A DNA stretch of 64,000 nt from CAVVEQ01 sp963747315 (lineage in GTDB: Bacteria > Chloroflexota > Anaerolineae > Anaerolineales > Anaerolineaceae). The position numbers and the translations under genes are program-made. Every line of letters starts with the position of its first letter. Positions within the stretch are counted from its first letter, which is position 1. Below are positions 29,989 through 38,502 of this stretch, piece by piece. The stretch lies in the NCBI GenBank assembly GCA_963747315.1, contig CAVVEQ010000013.1:744001-808000 (forward strand). The letters are read 5' to 3'. The notes under the pieces are model-generated. The model had not been told where the DNA came from. It saw only the letters and a list, made by a program, of their open reading frames with translations, and did not search any database.

Positions 29989-30018
29989 CAAAAACCTCCT
30001 GAGCGTTATCTCAGGAGG
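29989..30018 (-). promoter_or_regulatory. Hairpin that is both a possible terminator and a Shine-Dalgarno mask
   Basis: On the minus strand CCTCCTGAG / CTCAGGAGG pairs perfectly over 9 bp with a 6-base loop and is followed by TTTTT. The 3' arm contains the AGGAGG of the 109-residue membrane protein. A transcript reading in from the regulator gene would terminate here or hide the ribosome site; a transcript starting at the sigma-54 promoter would begin inside the 5' arm and could not form the full stem. Confidence 0.65.
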
Positions 30019-30023
30019 TAATG

Positions 30024-30040
30024 TTGCAAGGATTATGCCA
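30024..30040 (-). promoter_or_regulatory. Sigma-54 (-24/-12) promoter
   Basis: Minus strand TGGCATAATCCTTGCAA: the -24 element TGGCA and -12 element TTGCA with GG and GC exactly 10 bases apart, matching the RpoN consensus except T for the C of TGGCAC. It lies just past the regulator's stop codon and fires into the membrane protein-TPR-peptidase genes. Counting from the -12 C (30026), transcription should start near 30014. rpoN and a sigma-54 activator are encoded directly upstream. Confidence 0.75.
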
Positions 30041-30056
30041 GCTATTTTTTTACGGT

Positions 30057-31226
30057 TTATACTCGGGATATGTCCAGGGGTAAATCTGCCAATTCGATGG
30101 TCTCCGTGTCGCAAAATAGCGCTGCCCGCTCCATTGCATTGCTTAATTCACGAATGTTACCTGGCCAGCTGTAAGCTTTCAGTGCCTGTAACGCTTTAGG
30201 AGAAATACCAAGAATGTTCTTGCCAAGTTTCATGTTGAAATTTCGGATGAAGTAGCCCACCAGGTCGGGGATATCTTCTTTTCGTTCCCGCAAGGAAGGT
30301 AAATTAAGATCGACCACTTTCAACCGGAAGTAAAGATCTTCGCGAAAATCTCCATTTTTCATCATCAACTTCAAGTCACGGTTGGAGGCCGCCAGTACTT
30401 CAACATCTACCCGGATCAGTGTGGTTCCCCCTACCCTACGAAAGGCATTTTCTTCGATAACCCGCAATAATTTCGCCTGGGTATCCAGCGGCATGGAGGA
30501 GATCTCATCAAGGAAAAGGATCCCGTTATCCGCCACCTCCATCAAACCAGGTTTTCGTTTTTCTGCTCCAGTAAATGCCCCGGCTTCATACCCGAAGAGT
30601 TCGGATTCCAGCATAGTGTTCTGTATGGCAGCGCAATTCAGCGCGATGAATGGTTTTCCCGACCGTGGACCGGAGGAATGGATAAACCTAGCGAGTACCT
30701 CTTTACCGGTTCCGGTTTCTCCGGTGATTAAAACCGAAACAGACGCGTTTGCTGCCCTCTTGGCTTGTTCTATCACAGACTGCATCAAAGGGTTATGGCC
30801 GAGTACAAACCCCAAGTTCTCGGATTGTGTTTTCCGCAAATGTGCAAGTTCCCGCCGCAAGGAAACGGTTTCGCAGGCCCGTTGAAGGGATTGTTCCAGG
30901 TTAGTCAAATCTACCGGTTTTGTAAGAAAGTCGTGGGCGCCGTTGCGCATGGCTTCAACGGCCATCTGGATATCCCCGAAAGCTGTGATGATGATCACCG
31001 GTGGTCGCACCGCCAGGTTGGCAGTCTCTTGGAGCAGATTTGGCCCGTAACCATCTGGAAGTTGCACATCTAACAGGATCACATCTCCGGTTCCTTTTTG
31101 GATGGCTTCCCGGGCTTTCTTGAGATTCTCCGCTTCGATCACCTCATATTTTTTTGAGGTAAGAAAATCGCCAATATTTTTGCGCGCATTTTCCTCATCA
31201 TCAACGATCAGGACACTGTAGCTCAT
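30057..31226 (-). CDS. NtrC-family sigma-54 activator lacking a DNA-binding domain
   Basis: Response regulator of 389 residues: a receiver domain with phospho-acceptor Asp53 (LLDVQLPDGYG) and the conserved lysine in FLTKPV, then an AAA+ domain with Walker A GETGTGKE (169-176), the sigma-54-contacting loop GAFTGA (216-221), Walker B GILFLDE (235-241) and the sensor region SWPGNIREL. The protein stops about 25 residues after that (DLPLDISRV), so the Fis-type helix-turn-helix normally at the C-terminus is missing. It resembles FlgR of Helicobacter and CtcC of Chlamydia in this. The start overlaps the kinase stop by 4 bases (ATGA). It most likely activates the promoter just downstream. Confidence 0.93.
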   Translation of the reverse strand: MSYSVLIVDDEENARKNIGDFLTSKKYEVIEAENLKKAREAIQKGTGDVILLDVQLPDGYGPNLLQETANLAVRPPVIIITAFGDIQMAVEAMRNGAHDFLTKPVDLTNLEQSLQRACETVSLRRELAHLRKTQSENLGFVLGHNPLMQSVIEQAKRAANASVSVLITGETGTGKEVLARFIHSSGPRSGKPFIALNCAAIQNTMLESELFGYEAGAFTGAEKRKPGLMEVADNGILFLDEISSMPLDTQAKLLRVIEENAFRRVGGTTLIRVDVEVLAASNRDLKLMMKNGDFREDLYFRLKVVDLNLPSLRERKEDIPDLVGYFIRNFNMKLGKNILGISPKALQALKAYSWPGNIRELSNAMERAALFCDTETIELADLPLDISRV

Positions 31227-33175
31227 TGCTCTTCTCCATTGAATACTGGTAAGGTAACCCGGAATACCGTTCCCCCGGGGAATGATTCCACATCAATATT
31301 CCCCCGGTGGGCGATCACGATCCTTTTAATTATTGCCAAACCCAATCCGGTTCCATTTGATTTAGTTGTCACAAATGGCTCGAAGATCTTGGCTTTGATC
31401 TCATCCGGGATTCCGGGTCCGGTGTCGCTGATTTTGATCTCCACCATTCCTTCCATGCCAGGGGATCGGGTTTGATCCAATTTTATCGCAAGTGTACCCC
31501 CTGTTTTTTCCATGGCCTCCACCGCATTGCTGATAAGGTTGGTGAAAACCTGCTCGAGCGACCTCCAATCGCCTTCCACCTTTGGGGTTTCAGGGTTGGG
31601 TTGAAAAAAGGAGGTGACATTTACTTTCGCCATGCGTGGGTACCAGCGCCCGATCATTTGGGATAGCATCAGATTCAAATCTACCGCAGTTAGGTGTCGG
31701 GGAACAGGCCGGGAGAATGCAAGCACAGATTCCATCAAGGAATTCAGCCGGAGACAATCGTTTTGGATCCGATCCACCACATCCTTGTTTGGATCATCGG
31801 ATTCAATCCGAGAGGCGATCAATTGAATGCCGGTTGAAATATTATTGATCGGATTACGGACTTCATGAGCAAAAACGTTCGTGAAATCCCCGAGCAAAGC
31901 CCGGTGTTCAAGCTGTTGTGTTCGCGCCTGAATTTGTTCGTGCTCGCTTACATCAGATAAGAAAACAATCACCGCTGAAAGTGCACCATCTTTTTGAACT
32001 GGTATGATTTGCATGGATGCTGGAAAGGATTGCCCATTCCGTCGATTGAGCGAGATATTCCCCATATTTAGCGTGGGGATGTTTTGCAAGGCAGATTCAA
32101 AGGCAGGAATAAGTCGCTCGGAACCGATCAGGATATTATCCACAGGCTGGCCAACCACCTCAGAGTTTGAATATCCAAGCATCCATTCCGCCGCGGAATT
32201 GATCTCCATAACGCTCAGATCGGTCTTCAGAACGATGATGCCTTCCCTTGCATGCTCGATACCCTGGCAATATATATCCAGCAGTCTCTGCTGTCGAAGC
32301 ATCGTATCCTGGATGTTTTTAGATTTCAAGTATTGTTGGATCCCGGAACCAATGGAGTCAGATAGTAATTTCATGATCGGGATAAGGTAGCTCATCGGTT
32401 CCCGGACGTAATCTCCTGCAACGATTAGTCCCGATAACGCGCCTTTTTCTCCGATCGGAACAGAAGCAATGTAGAGAAAGCTCTCTGATCTGCCTTTTTG
32501 ATGCAATTCGGTTAATACTTTCTTTGCCGGTGTCCAGATAAATGGTTCATTTAGCCGCATCAGGTCGGTGGATGGGAGTTTTTCGGGAAAAATTAGCCGG
32601 TTCTCCCTGGTTTTTATCTTGATCAGTTCTGGAGACCCGGAGCCTGCCTGGTAAAGACTAACTACGTTCGTCCGTAGAATATTCTCCAAAAGTTGAAGCT
32701 TTCGTTCGAGGCTGAGATCGATGTTTTCCAAAGGATCCGAGATCATTAATTCAGACGCGGCTTGCAGGATCATTTCTGTTTCGCCGAACACCATCTCCCC
32801 GGAATCTTCCCCTGGTGAAAGTAGAACCAGCGCCCACCCGCTGTTTCCATTCAATTGGATCACCCTTGCTTTGATGGTTATCGTCGACCGTTTGCTGCGG
32901 TTAATCGTCAGGAAATAGTCTCCCCCCGTTGTAAAAATCCGGTTGACTGGTTTATTGAATAACACATCGTATTGTTTTCCCAGAAGATCAGGTTGTGAAA
33001 ATGCCGTCAATTTGAGGACACCGCTGTTGACTGCGGCGATCAGTTCCTTCTGGGTGGAAAGGAGAACAGCCGGAGTTGGGATGAATTGAAGCAAAGCACC
33101 AAATTCGCTCAAACCTGGTGCTTTGCCTCGAAATATTCCATCAAAGATCGCGCGGGATGGCGCGGTATTCATCAA
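31223..33175 (-). CDS. Soluble NtrB-like histidine kinase (PAS-GAF-PAS)
   Basis: Sensor kinase of 650 residues with no membrane segment. A PAS-like domain (residues about 25-120) is followed by a GAF-like domain (about 130-285), a second PAS domain (about 300-415: EHAREGIIVLKTDLSVMEINSAAEWMLGY), the H-box with His437 (FAHEVRNPINNIS), and the HATPase with N-box NLISNAVEAME, G1 DTGPGIP and G2 GTGLGLAI. The FAHEVRNP form is that of NtrB-type kinases paired with sigma-54 activators. It overlaps rpoN by 4 bases upstream and the regulator by 4 bases downstream, so the three are translationally coupled. The signal is intracellular and unknown. Confidence 0.92.
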   Translation of the reverse strand: MMNTAPSRAIFDGIFRGKAPGLSEFGALLQFIPTPAVLLSTQKELIAAVNSGVLKLTAFSQPDLLGKQYDVLFNKPVNRIFTTGGDYFLTINRSKRSTITIKARVIQLNGNSGWALVLLSPGEDSGEMVFGETEMILQAASELMISDPLENIDLSLERKLQLLENILRTNVVSLYQAGSGSPELIKIKTRENRLIFPEKLPSTDLMRLNEPFIWTPAKKVLTELHQKGRSESFLYIASVPIGEKGALSGLIVAGDYVREPMSYLIPIMKLLSDSIGSGIQQYLKSKNIQDTMLRQQRLLDIYCQGIEHAREGIIVLKTDLSVMEINSAAEWMLGYSNSEVVGQPVDNILIGSERLIPAFESALQNIPTLNMGNISLNRRNGQSFPASMQIIPVQKDGALSAVIVFLSDVSEHEQIQARTQQLEHRALLGDFTNVFAHEVRNPINNISTGIQLIASRIESDDPNKDVVDRIQNDCLRLNSLMESVLAFSRPVPRHLTAVDLNLMLSQMIGRWYPRMAKVNVTSFFQPNPETPKVEGDWRSLEQVFTNLISNAVEAMEKTGGTLAIKLDQTRSPGMEGMVEIKISDTGPGIPDEIKAKIFEPFVTTKSNGTGLGLAIIKRIVIAHRGNIDVESFPGGTVFRVTLPVFNGEEQ

Positions 33176-34572
33176 TTCAAATGTCGAAGGTGGGCGGGAA
33201 GGATTCCCTCCATTGCCCGGTATTTTGCCACAGTTCTTCTGGCGACGTTAAATCCCTGTTTTGTCAGCAGCAATACAATATCCGAGTCACTCAAGGGGCG
33301 TTTTTCATTGTTGATCATTTCCTTAATGACCGTGCGAACATTGAGGCTGCGATCAAAGAAGGAGGATAGAGGGATGATCCGCCGGTTAGGTAATTGAACG
33401 GATTTATTCGCTACCGCCCTGGATATGGTGGATTCATGCACGTCCAGTTCCTTCGATAATTGTACCCGCGTAACAGGTTTGAGGTTCTTATCACCCAAGA
33501 GGATGAATCCTTTTTGAAGGGAAACGACCCTTTGCATCAAGCGCAGCATGGTGTGGTTGCGTTGCTGCAGGCATTTGACAAATAGAGATGCCCGGTCAAG
33601 ATCGGTTTTCATATCCTCTTTGGTTTGTTCCTCAGTTTCGGAAATTGCGGCCTTGAAAAGCGGATTCACCCTTAATGTTCCCCGCAAAGGGATGATGATC
33701 TCCACCATCAACCTTTGTTCGGGATCCTCGTTCATGTGATTGATAATAATATCCGGTTGCCGGTAAACCTGCTCATTGGATAAGCCCGGTTGGCGGATGT
33801 TACCCCAATGCGATCTGGCAGGGTAGGGATTTAGATTATCGCTGATGAACTCCGCCACTTTCTGGATCTGTCTTTGGGTGGTTTCATAGATCTTCGCCAG
33901 GTCCGAAAAATGGTGTCTTGTCAGCAGGTCGAAATGGTCGCGAATGATAAATGTCGCCAGTTCAGGAATAGTCTCGGTTTCTGCAAGGACTTCTAATTGG
34001 GCAAGAAGCGCTTCCTGGGGAGTAAGCGAACCCACACCGATGGGTTCCGCCCGCTTAATAATCGATTGAACCTCTTGTATGCGGCTTGGGGAGATATGCA
34101 GGTAGGAGGCAGCATCGTAGAGTGATGTTGTTAATAAACCGTCTTCGTTCAGATGGGTAAGCAGGTAAGCTGCGACTCCCCTATCGTTGTCGGCTAATTC
34201 GGTGGCGATTTGACGCATCACGAAAGTTGGCAGGTCCTCCACCGAGGGTGAGATGGGTTCATCAGGATAATCTTCGGCAGATACCTCGCCTTGCGGAAAG
34301 AAATCCTCTCTTGTGGAAATGAAGACAACCGGTTCTTCGGGATTCACATTGGTAGGCCGGCTGCATATCGGGCAGACTCCTTTGTCTGGAAGCGGACGAT
34401 GGCAGGAGGGACAGCGCCGTTCTTCCAGCATTTCCAGGGCGGGATTATTGGATAATTCGGTTTCGATCTGCTCTGCCAGCTCGTCAATTGGAAGGCTGAG
34501 CAAGGTCATGGTTTGGGCAAGGTGCGCCGTGGTTACCGGGCGGGTAGATGTCATTTGAACGTGGGTTAGCAT
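33172..34572 (-). CDS. rpoN: RNA polymerase sigma-54 factor with an inserted zinc ribbon
   Basis: Directs RNA polymerase to -24/-12 promoters. With ATG 34572 it has 466 residues; longer in-frame starts lack family sequence, and GGAAGAGAGGG lies upstream of this one. Region I (LAQTMTLLSLPIDELAEQIETELSNNPALE) binds the core and activator; the C-terminal RpoN box reads ARRTVAKYRAMEGILPA, one change from ARRTVAKYRE. Between region I and the core-binding part is CPSCHRPLPDKGVCPIC (Cys54, 57, 67, 70), a four-cysteine zinc ribbon that standard RpoN proteins do not have. It is first in the rpoN-kinase-regulator operon. Confidence 0.93.
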   Translation of the reverse strand: MLTHVQMTSTRPVTTAHLAQTMTLLSLPIDELAEQIETELSNNPALEMLEERRCPSCHRPLPDKGVCPICSRPTNVNPEEPVVFISTREDFFPQGEVSAEDYPDEPISPSVEDLPTFVMRQIATELADNDRGVAAYLLTHLNEDGLLTTSLYDAASYLHISPSRIQEVQSIIKRAEPIGVGSLTPQEALLAQLEVLAETETIPELATFIIRDHFDLLTRHHFSDLAKIYETTQRQIQKVAEFISDNLNPYPARSHWGNIRQPGLSNEQVYRQPDIIINHMNEDPEQRLMVEIIIPLRGTLRVNPLFKAAISETEEQTKEDMKTDLDRASLFVKCLQQRNHTMLRLMQRVVSLQKGFILLGDKNLKPVTRVQLSKELDVHESTISRAVANKSVQLPNRRIIPLSSFFDRSLNVRTVIKEMINNEKRPLSDSDIVLLLTKQGFNVARRTVAKYRAMEGILPAHLRHLN

Positions 34573-34799
34573 TTTTAAGCCCTCTCTTCCAACAATTATA
34601 TTGATATTACTTACTGTTGCAAGTAATATGCCAATGCAAGTTTCGTACCAATTTGCTTGACCCCTCACTTCAGGATTCCTTATAAGAAAGTGATATGCTG
34701 AGAGAAACGAAACACATCATATTGAGAATGTTTTTCATGAAATTGCCAAACTTACCTCTTGGGAATAAAATACTTAAGAAAATTTATCGGAGTTGACCA

Positions 34800-35969
34800 G
34801 TGAAAATAATTCCATCAGATCGAATATCGGATTTCAAACCGTATTTTTTTGCGCAACTAAATAATCAAATCGAAGGATTGAAACAGCAAGGGGTGGATAT
34901 CATTCGCCTGGATATGGGATCGCCGGATCTACCCCCTGATGGTTTCATTATCGACAGCCTGGTGAGTGCAGCCCGTAGGAGCGACACGCATGGGTATTCC
35001 ACTATGGGAGGAACTCCGGCATTTAAAAAAGCGGCAGCGGATTATTACCTCCGAAGATATGGTGTGAGTCTCGATCCCCGGAATGAAACCCTTGCTTTGA
35101 TCGGATCGAAGGAAGGATTATTTGCCCTGAGCCAGGTACTCTTGAACCCGGGGGATAGTGTTCTTATCCCGGATCCAGGTTACCCTGTTTATAGAAGCAG
35201 CGCGAAGATCGCCGGCGCTAAGCCATTCTCCGTACCATTGCTTCGAAAAAATGGTTTTTTACCCATTTTGGAGGATATTCCTACCGAGATAGCCCGTTCA
35301 TCAAAAATCCTCTGGCTAAATTATCCCAATAATCCCACCGGTGCTTCTGCATCGCTTGCCTTCTTTCAACAAGCGGTGGCATTTGCCCGTGAATATAATA
35401 TCCTTATCGCCCACGATGCCCCATACATGGAAGTTTCGTTCGATGGTTCCCTTGCTCCGTCCATCCTTCAGGTCTCCGGTGCGAAAGAAGTCAGTGTTGA
35501 GTTTAACTCCCTGTCGAAAACTTACAATATGGCTGGCTGGCGTTTGGGGATGGCGGTTGGAAATCCGGAGGTAATTCAATTATTACACACCTACAAAAGC
35601 CAGGTGGATTCTTCCCAATTCGCGCCCATTCTCGAAGCAGGAATCGCCGCGCTCACCGGTGACCAGGAGTGGATTTTCTCCAGGAACGAGATCTATCGCG
35701 AACGAAGAGATATAGTCTTCCAGGGACTAAAAAAATCCAATCTAACGGTCGATTCTCCATCTGCCGGACTTTACGTCTGGTTTGCAACCCCATCCAGGTA
35801 CGGATCCAGCTTAGACTTCTGCGAAACCCTGCTCAAGGATACTGGTGTTAGCATTACCCCGGGTTCAGTTTATGGTGAGTACGGGGAAGGTTTTGCCCGG
35901 ATCTCGCTTGTAACCGAAACGACCCGTTTGGCGGAAGCTATGAACCGCCTTGTGAACTGGTTGGGGTAA
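34800..35969 (+). CDS. Class I/II aminotransferase (LL-diaminopimelate aminotransferase-like)
   Basis: PLP fold-type I enzyme of 389 residues. Visible are DMGSPDLPPDGF, HGYSTMGGTPAFKKAAADYY, GSKEGLFALSQVLLNPGD, the PLP contacts NYPNNPTGA and HDAPY, and the Schiff-base lysine in NSLSKTYNMAGWRLGMAVGN. The order is that of the DapL/aspartate aminotransferase group; which amino acid it uses cannot be read from the sequence. It starts with GTG 34800, CGGAG 6-7 bases upstream. hflX follows after 9 bases, so the two are probably one transcript. Confidence 0.85.
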   Translation: MKIIPSDRISDFKPYFFAQLNNQIEGLKQQGVDIIRLDMGSPDLPPDGFIIDSLVSAARRSDTHGYSTMGGTPAFKKAAADYYLRRYGVSLDPRNETLALIGSKEGLFALSQVLLNPGDSVLIPDPGYPVYRSSAKIAGAKPFSVPLLRKNGFLPILEDIPTEIARSSKILWLNYPNNPTGASASLAFFQQAVAFAREYNILIAHDAPYMEVSFDGSLAPSILQVSGAKEVSVEFNSLSKTYNMAGWRLGMAVGNPEVIQLLHTYKSQVDSSQFAPILEAGIAALTGDQEWIFSRNEIYRERRDIVFQGLKKSNLTVDSPSAGLYVWFATPSRYGSSLDFCETLLKDTGVSITPGSVYGEYGEGFARISLVTETTRLAEAMNRLVNWLG

Positions 35970-35978
35970 TATTATTCA

Positions 35979-37322
35979 ATGTCATCCAAAAATACCATCT
36001 CCACAGTTTCACCGCGTGAGCGGGCATTCATGGTAGGCGTGGAGATCAGATCCGAACCATCTCTCCTCAGCCTTGCGGATTCGCTCGCCGAGCTTGAATT
36101 ACTTGCTGATACTGCGGGTTTGGAAGTCATCGGGGAAACCACTCAGCGTTTAGATCGCCCCCACCCTGCCACACTTGTTGGATCAGGCAAATTGGAAGAG
36201 ATAAAAATGCTGGTGGAGGATTCTCTCGCGGATGTGGTTTTGTTTGATACCGAACTTTCACCCCGTCACCAGAGAGAGCTCGAAGAATTGCTAGGGCCGC
36301 CAGTTAAGATTATTGACCGAACAGCTCTGATCCTGGATATATTCGCACAGCATGCCAATACGCGGGAGGGGATATTACAGGTTGAATTAGCCCAGCTGGA
36401 ATACCGACTCCCCCGCCTCACCAGGGCTTGGACTCATTTAGCCCGCCAGGCAGGTGGAGGTGCAGGCAGAACTGGGAGCATTGGCGGAGTTGGGTTGCGC
36501 GGTCCGGGTGAAACCCAGCTGGAAGTGGATCGCCGCGAGATTCGTAAACGTATTTCTAACCTGAAAACGGAGATTGAGAAAGTCCGTGCGCACCGTTCCC
36601 GTCACCGTGTTCAGCGAAAGCGCTCGCAAATCCCAGTGGTTGCGATCGTGGGCTATACAAATGCCGGGAAATCCACCTTGCTTAATGCGCTTGCGAAAAC
36701 GGATGTGCTCGTTGCTGATCAATTATTTGCCACCCTCGATCCGACAACCCGCCGGGTAAATCTTCCACATGGTCATACCGTTCTATTTACCGATACGGTT
36801 GGTTTCATTCAAAAATTACCCACCCAATTGATTGCCGCCTTCCGTGCAACACTGGAGGAGATCACTGAATCCGACCTGGTTTTGCACGTGGTGGATATCA
36901 CTCATCCAAATGCCATGGCGCAATCCCAGGCAGTGCATCAAACCTTACAGCAGATCGAAGCTGATTCGATCCCCTCCATCACGATATTGAATAAGATCGA
37001 TCTGCTGCCAAATCCGGCTGATGCTCAAAGCCAACTCGAGACTTTCCCCCGGTCAAGTGCGATCTCTGCCCGAACCAGAGCCGGAATCACCGAAATGCTA
37101 TCCTCGATAGAAAGTGCGCTATTCGAATCCTTCACCCCTATTGTTGTATTTCTACCTTACCAGCAAGGTCAGCTTATCTCCCTTTTTCACGACCAGGGGC
37201 GGATTGAGAAACTGGACCATTCCCGAGGCGGGGTTAATATCCAGGGATCTTTACCTGGAAGATTGATAGCCCAATTTCAACCCTTCATCAAAAAACCTAG
37301 TATGACAAACTCTGGAAATTAA
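35979..37322 (+). CDS. hflX: GTPase HflX
   Basis: Ribosome-associated GTPase that splits stalled or hibernating 70S ribosomes. It has 447 residues. The N-terminal domain and glycine-rich linker carry the HflX hallmark GGVGLRGPGETQLEVDRR. The G domain has G1 GYTNAGKST, the Switch II DTVGFIQKLPTQLI and G4 NKID. The C-terminal domain ends with LPGRLIAQFQPF. The start ATG 35979 is 9 bases after the aminotransferase stop with no clear ribosome site, consistent with coupling. A terminator follows. Confidence 0.95.
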   Translation: MSSKNTISTVSPRERAFMVGVEIRSEPSLLSLADSLAELELLADTAGLEVIGETTQRLDRPHPATLVGSGKLEEIKMLVEDSLADVVLFDTELSPRHQRELEELLGPPVKIIDRTALILDIFAQHANTREGILQVELAQLEYRLPRLTRAWTHLARQAGGGAGRTGSIGGVGLRGPGETQLEVDRREIRKRISNLKTEIEKVRAHRSRHRVQRKRSQIPVVAIVGYTNAGKSTLLNALAKTDVLVADQLFATLDPTTRRVNLPHGHTVLFTDTVGFIQKLPTQLIAAFRATLEEITESDLVLHVVDITHPNAMAQSQAVHQTLQQIEADSIPSITILNKIDLLPNPADAQSQLETFPRSSAISARTRAGITEMLSSIESALFESFTPIVVFLPYQQGQLISLFHDQGRIEKLDHSRGGVNIQGSLPGRLIAQFQPFIKKPSMTNSGN

Positions 37323-37328
37323 AATAAA

Positions 37329-37352
37329 AAAAGAGCGGTTGCCCGCTCTTTT
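37329..37352. terminator. Bidirectional terminator between hflX and rpmF
   Basis: AAAAGAGCGG / CCGCTCTTTT, a 10-bp stem with a 4-base loop and A/T runs on both sides, placed between convergent hflX (plus) and rpmF (minus). Confidence 0.88.
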
Positions 37353-37358
37353 AGACTG

Positions 37359-37559
37359 TCAGGATTTCTTCTTTTTATCTTTCTCGATTGCCACAACTTC
37401 CTTGCCCTGGTAGTGTCCGCATTTCGGGCAAACAGTATGTGGAAGGCGCATTTCTCCGCAATTGCTGCACTGAACCAGGTTGGATGATTCCAGCGCGTTG
37501 TGGGAACGGCGGCGATCCCGCCGGCCTTTGGATAATTTTCTCTTTGGAAGTGGACCCAT
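37359..37559 (-). CDS. rpmF: 50S ribosomal protein L32
   Basis: Ribosomal protein of 66 residues. It has the basic N-terminus (PLPKRKLSKGRRDRRRSH) and a four-cysteine zinc ribbon of the C+ form (Cys31, 34, 44, 47: CSNC and CPKC). Start ATG 37559. The lysine-rich tail (EKDKKKKS) is ordinary. No fabH/plsX cluster or yceD is adjacent in the window, although rpmF is often found with those. Confidence 0.96.
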   Translation of the reverse strand: MGPLPKRKLSKGRRDRRRSHNALESSNLVQCSNCGEMRLPHTVCPKCGHYQGKEVVAIEKDKKKKS

Positions 37560-37687
37560 TCTAATTGCTCCTGAATATTTCTAACTTTCTTATTTGCACA
37601 AGCGCAAAATTATACATTTTCAGGTTGATTAGGTCAAGGTTTTCTATTGACCAATATTTCCGGGTTAAGAGAATTTCAGGAAGGGAT

Positions 37688-37693
37688 TACAAT
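37688..37693 (+). promoter_or_regulatory. -10 box placed for a leaderless phosphatase mRNA
   Basis: GATTACAAT ends 7 bases before ATG 37701, which would put the transcript start at the ATG itself. This also supports that ATG over the upstream TTG at 37647. Confidence 0.3.
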
Positions 37694-37700
37694 TATTGTA

Positions 37701-38429
37701 ATGGAAATTCAAATCGCGGCTTCGAAAATAAACAAATATGCCACCCCTGAAAGCGGGGATACACTGGAAATGGTTGAGCGGCCGAACGGTGGAGTTTCCG
37801 TGGTCCTTGCTGACGGCCAATCAAGCGGTCGTGGGGCGAAAGCCGTTTCCACTCTCGTTGTGCGTAAAGTTATTGCCCTGCTGGCAGAAGGAGTTCGGGA
37901 TGGGGCGGCTGCCCGGGCTGCCTCTGATGCATTATTTACCGAAAAGAGTGGCAAAGTGATCGCCTGTTTGAATATCCTTTCGGTCGATCTTCAATCTCAA
38001 ACCGTTGTACTTTCCAGGAATAACCCAAGCCCGATTTTCATGGCAAACGGTGATCAACTTAAATGCATCGATAAACCCAGTTCTCCGATTGGAACAACCC
38101 GGAATATAAAACCCGAGATCACTGAACTGCCGCTCACACCCAACCTGACAATAATTATGTTCACGGATGGCATTTTCTATGCGGGGGATAGGACTGGAGA
38201 GCGTATGGATATATGCAATTCCATTCAGGGAATGCTCGAAGAGGAAAATCCCGGCGCTCAATACTTGGCGGATACGCTCCTTTACCAGGCGATCCGTCTC
38301 GACCAGTCCCGCCCAAATGATGATATGAGCGTCGTTGTCCTGCGTGTTTCTGCAGCAGGCTCGGACCAGGTGCGGAAAATGTCCCTGACCTTGCCGGTTC
38401 CGCCTCTGAAAAATTCGCAAGCTTATTAA
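37701..38429 (+). CDS. SpoIIE-type PP2C serine phosphatase
   Basis: Metal-dependent serine/threonine phosphatase of 242 residues, catalytic domain only. Landmarks are VSVVLADGQSSGRGAKAVSTLV (metal-binding aspartate and the DG.G.G pattern), FTDGIFYAG and PNDDMSVVVLRV. This is the RsbU/SpoIIE class that dephosphorylates anti-anti-sigma factors or similar partners. There is no sensor domain, no kinase and no STAS protein next to it; the only neighbour in the same direction is a small P-loop protein. The start at ATG 37701 is chosen because homology begins there; an upstream in-frame TTG at 37647 has no ribosome site. Confidence 0.8.
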   Translation: MEIQIAASKINKYATPESGDTLEMVERPNGGVSVVLADGQSSGRGAKAVSTLVVRKVIALLAEGVRDGAAARAASDALFTEKSGKVIACLNILSVDLQSQTVVLSRNNPSPIFMANGDQLKCIDKPSSPIGTTRNIKPEITELPLTPNLTIIMFTDGIFYAGDRTGERMDICNSIQGMLEEENPGAQYLADTLLYQAIRLDQSRPNDDMSVVVLRVSAAGSDQVRKMSLTLPVPPLKNSQAY

Positions 38430-38502
38430 AAAGATTCAAGGTTGGTTTCGAACGCATAATTTACTGGATGCACAATACAGGTAGAGAAAACCAGGATAGG
38501 AA

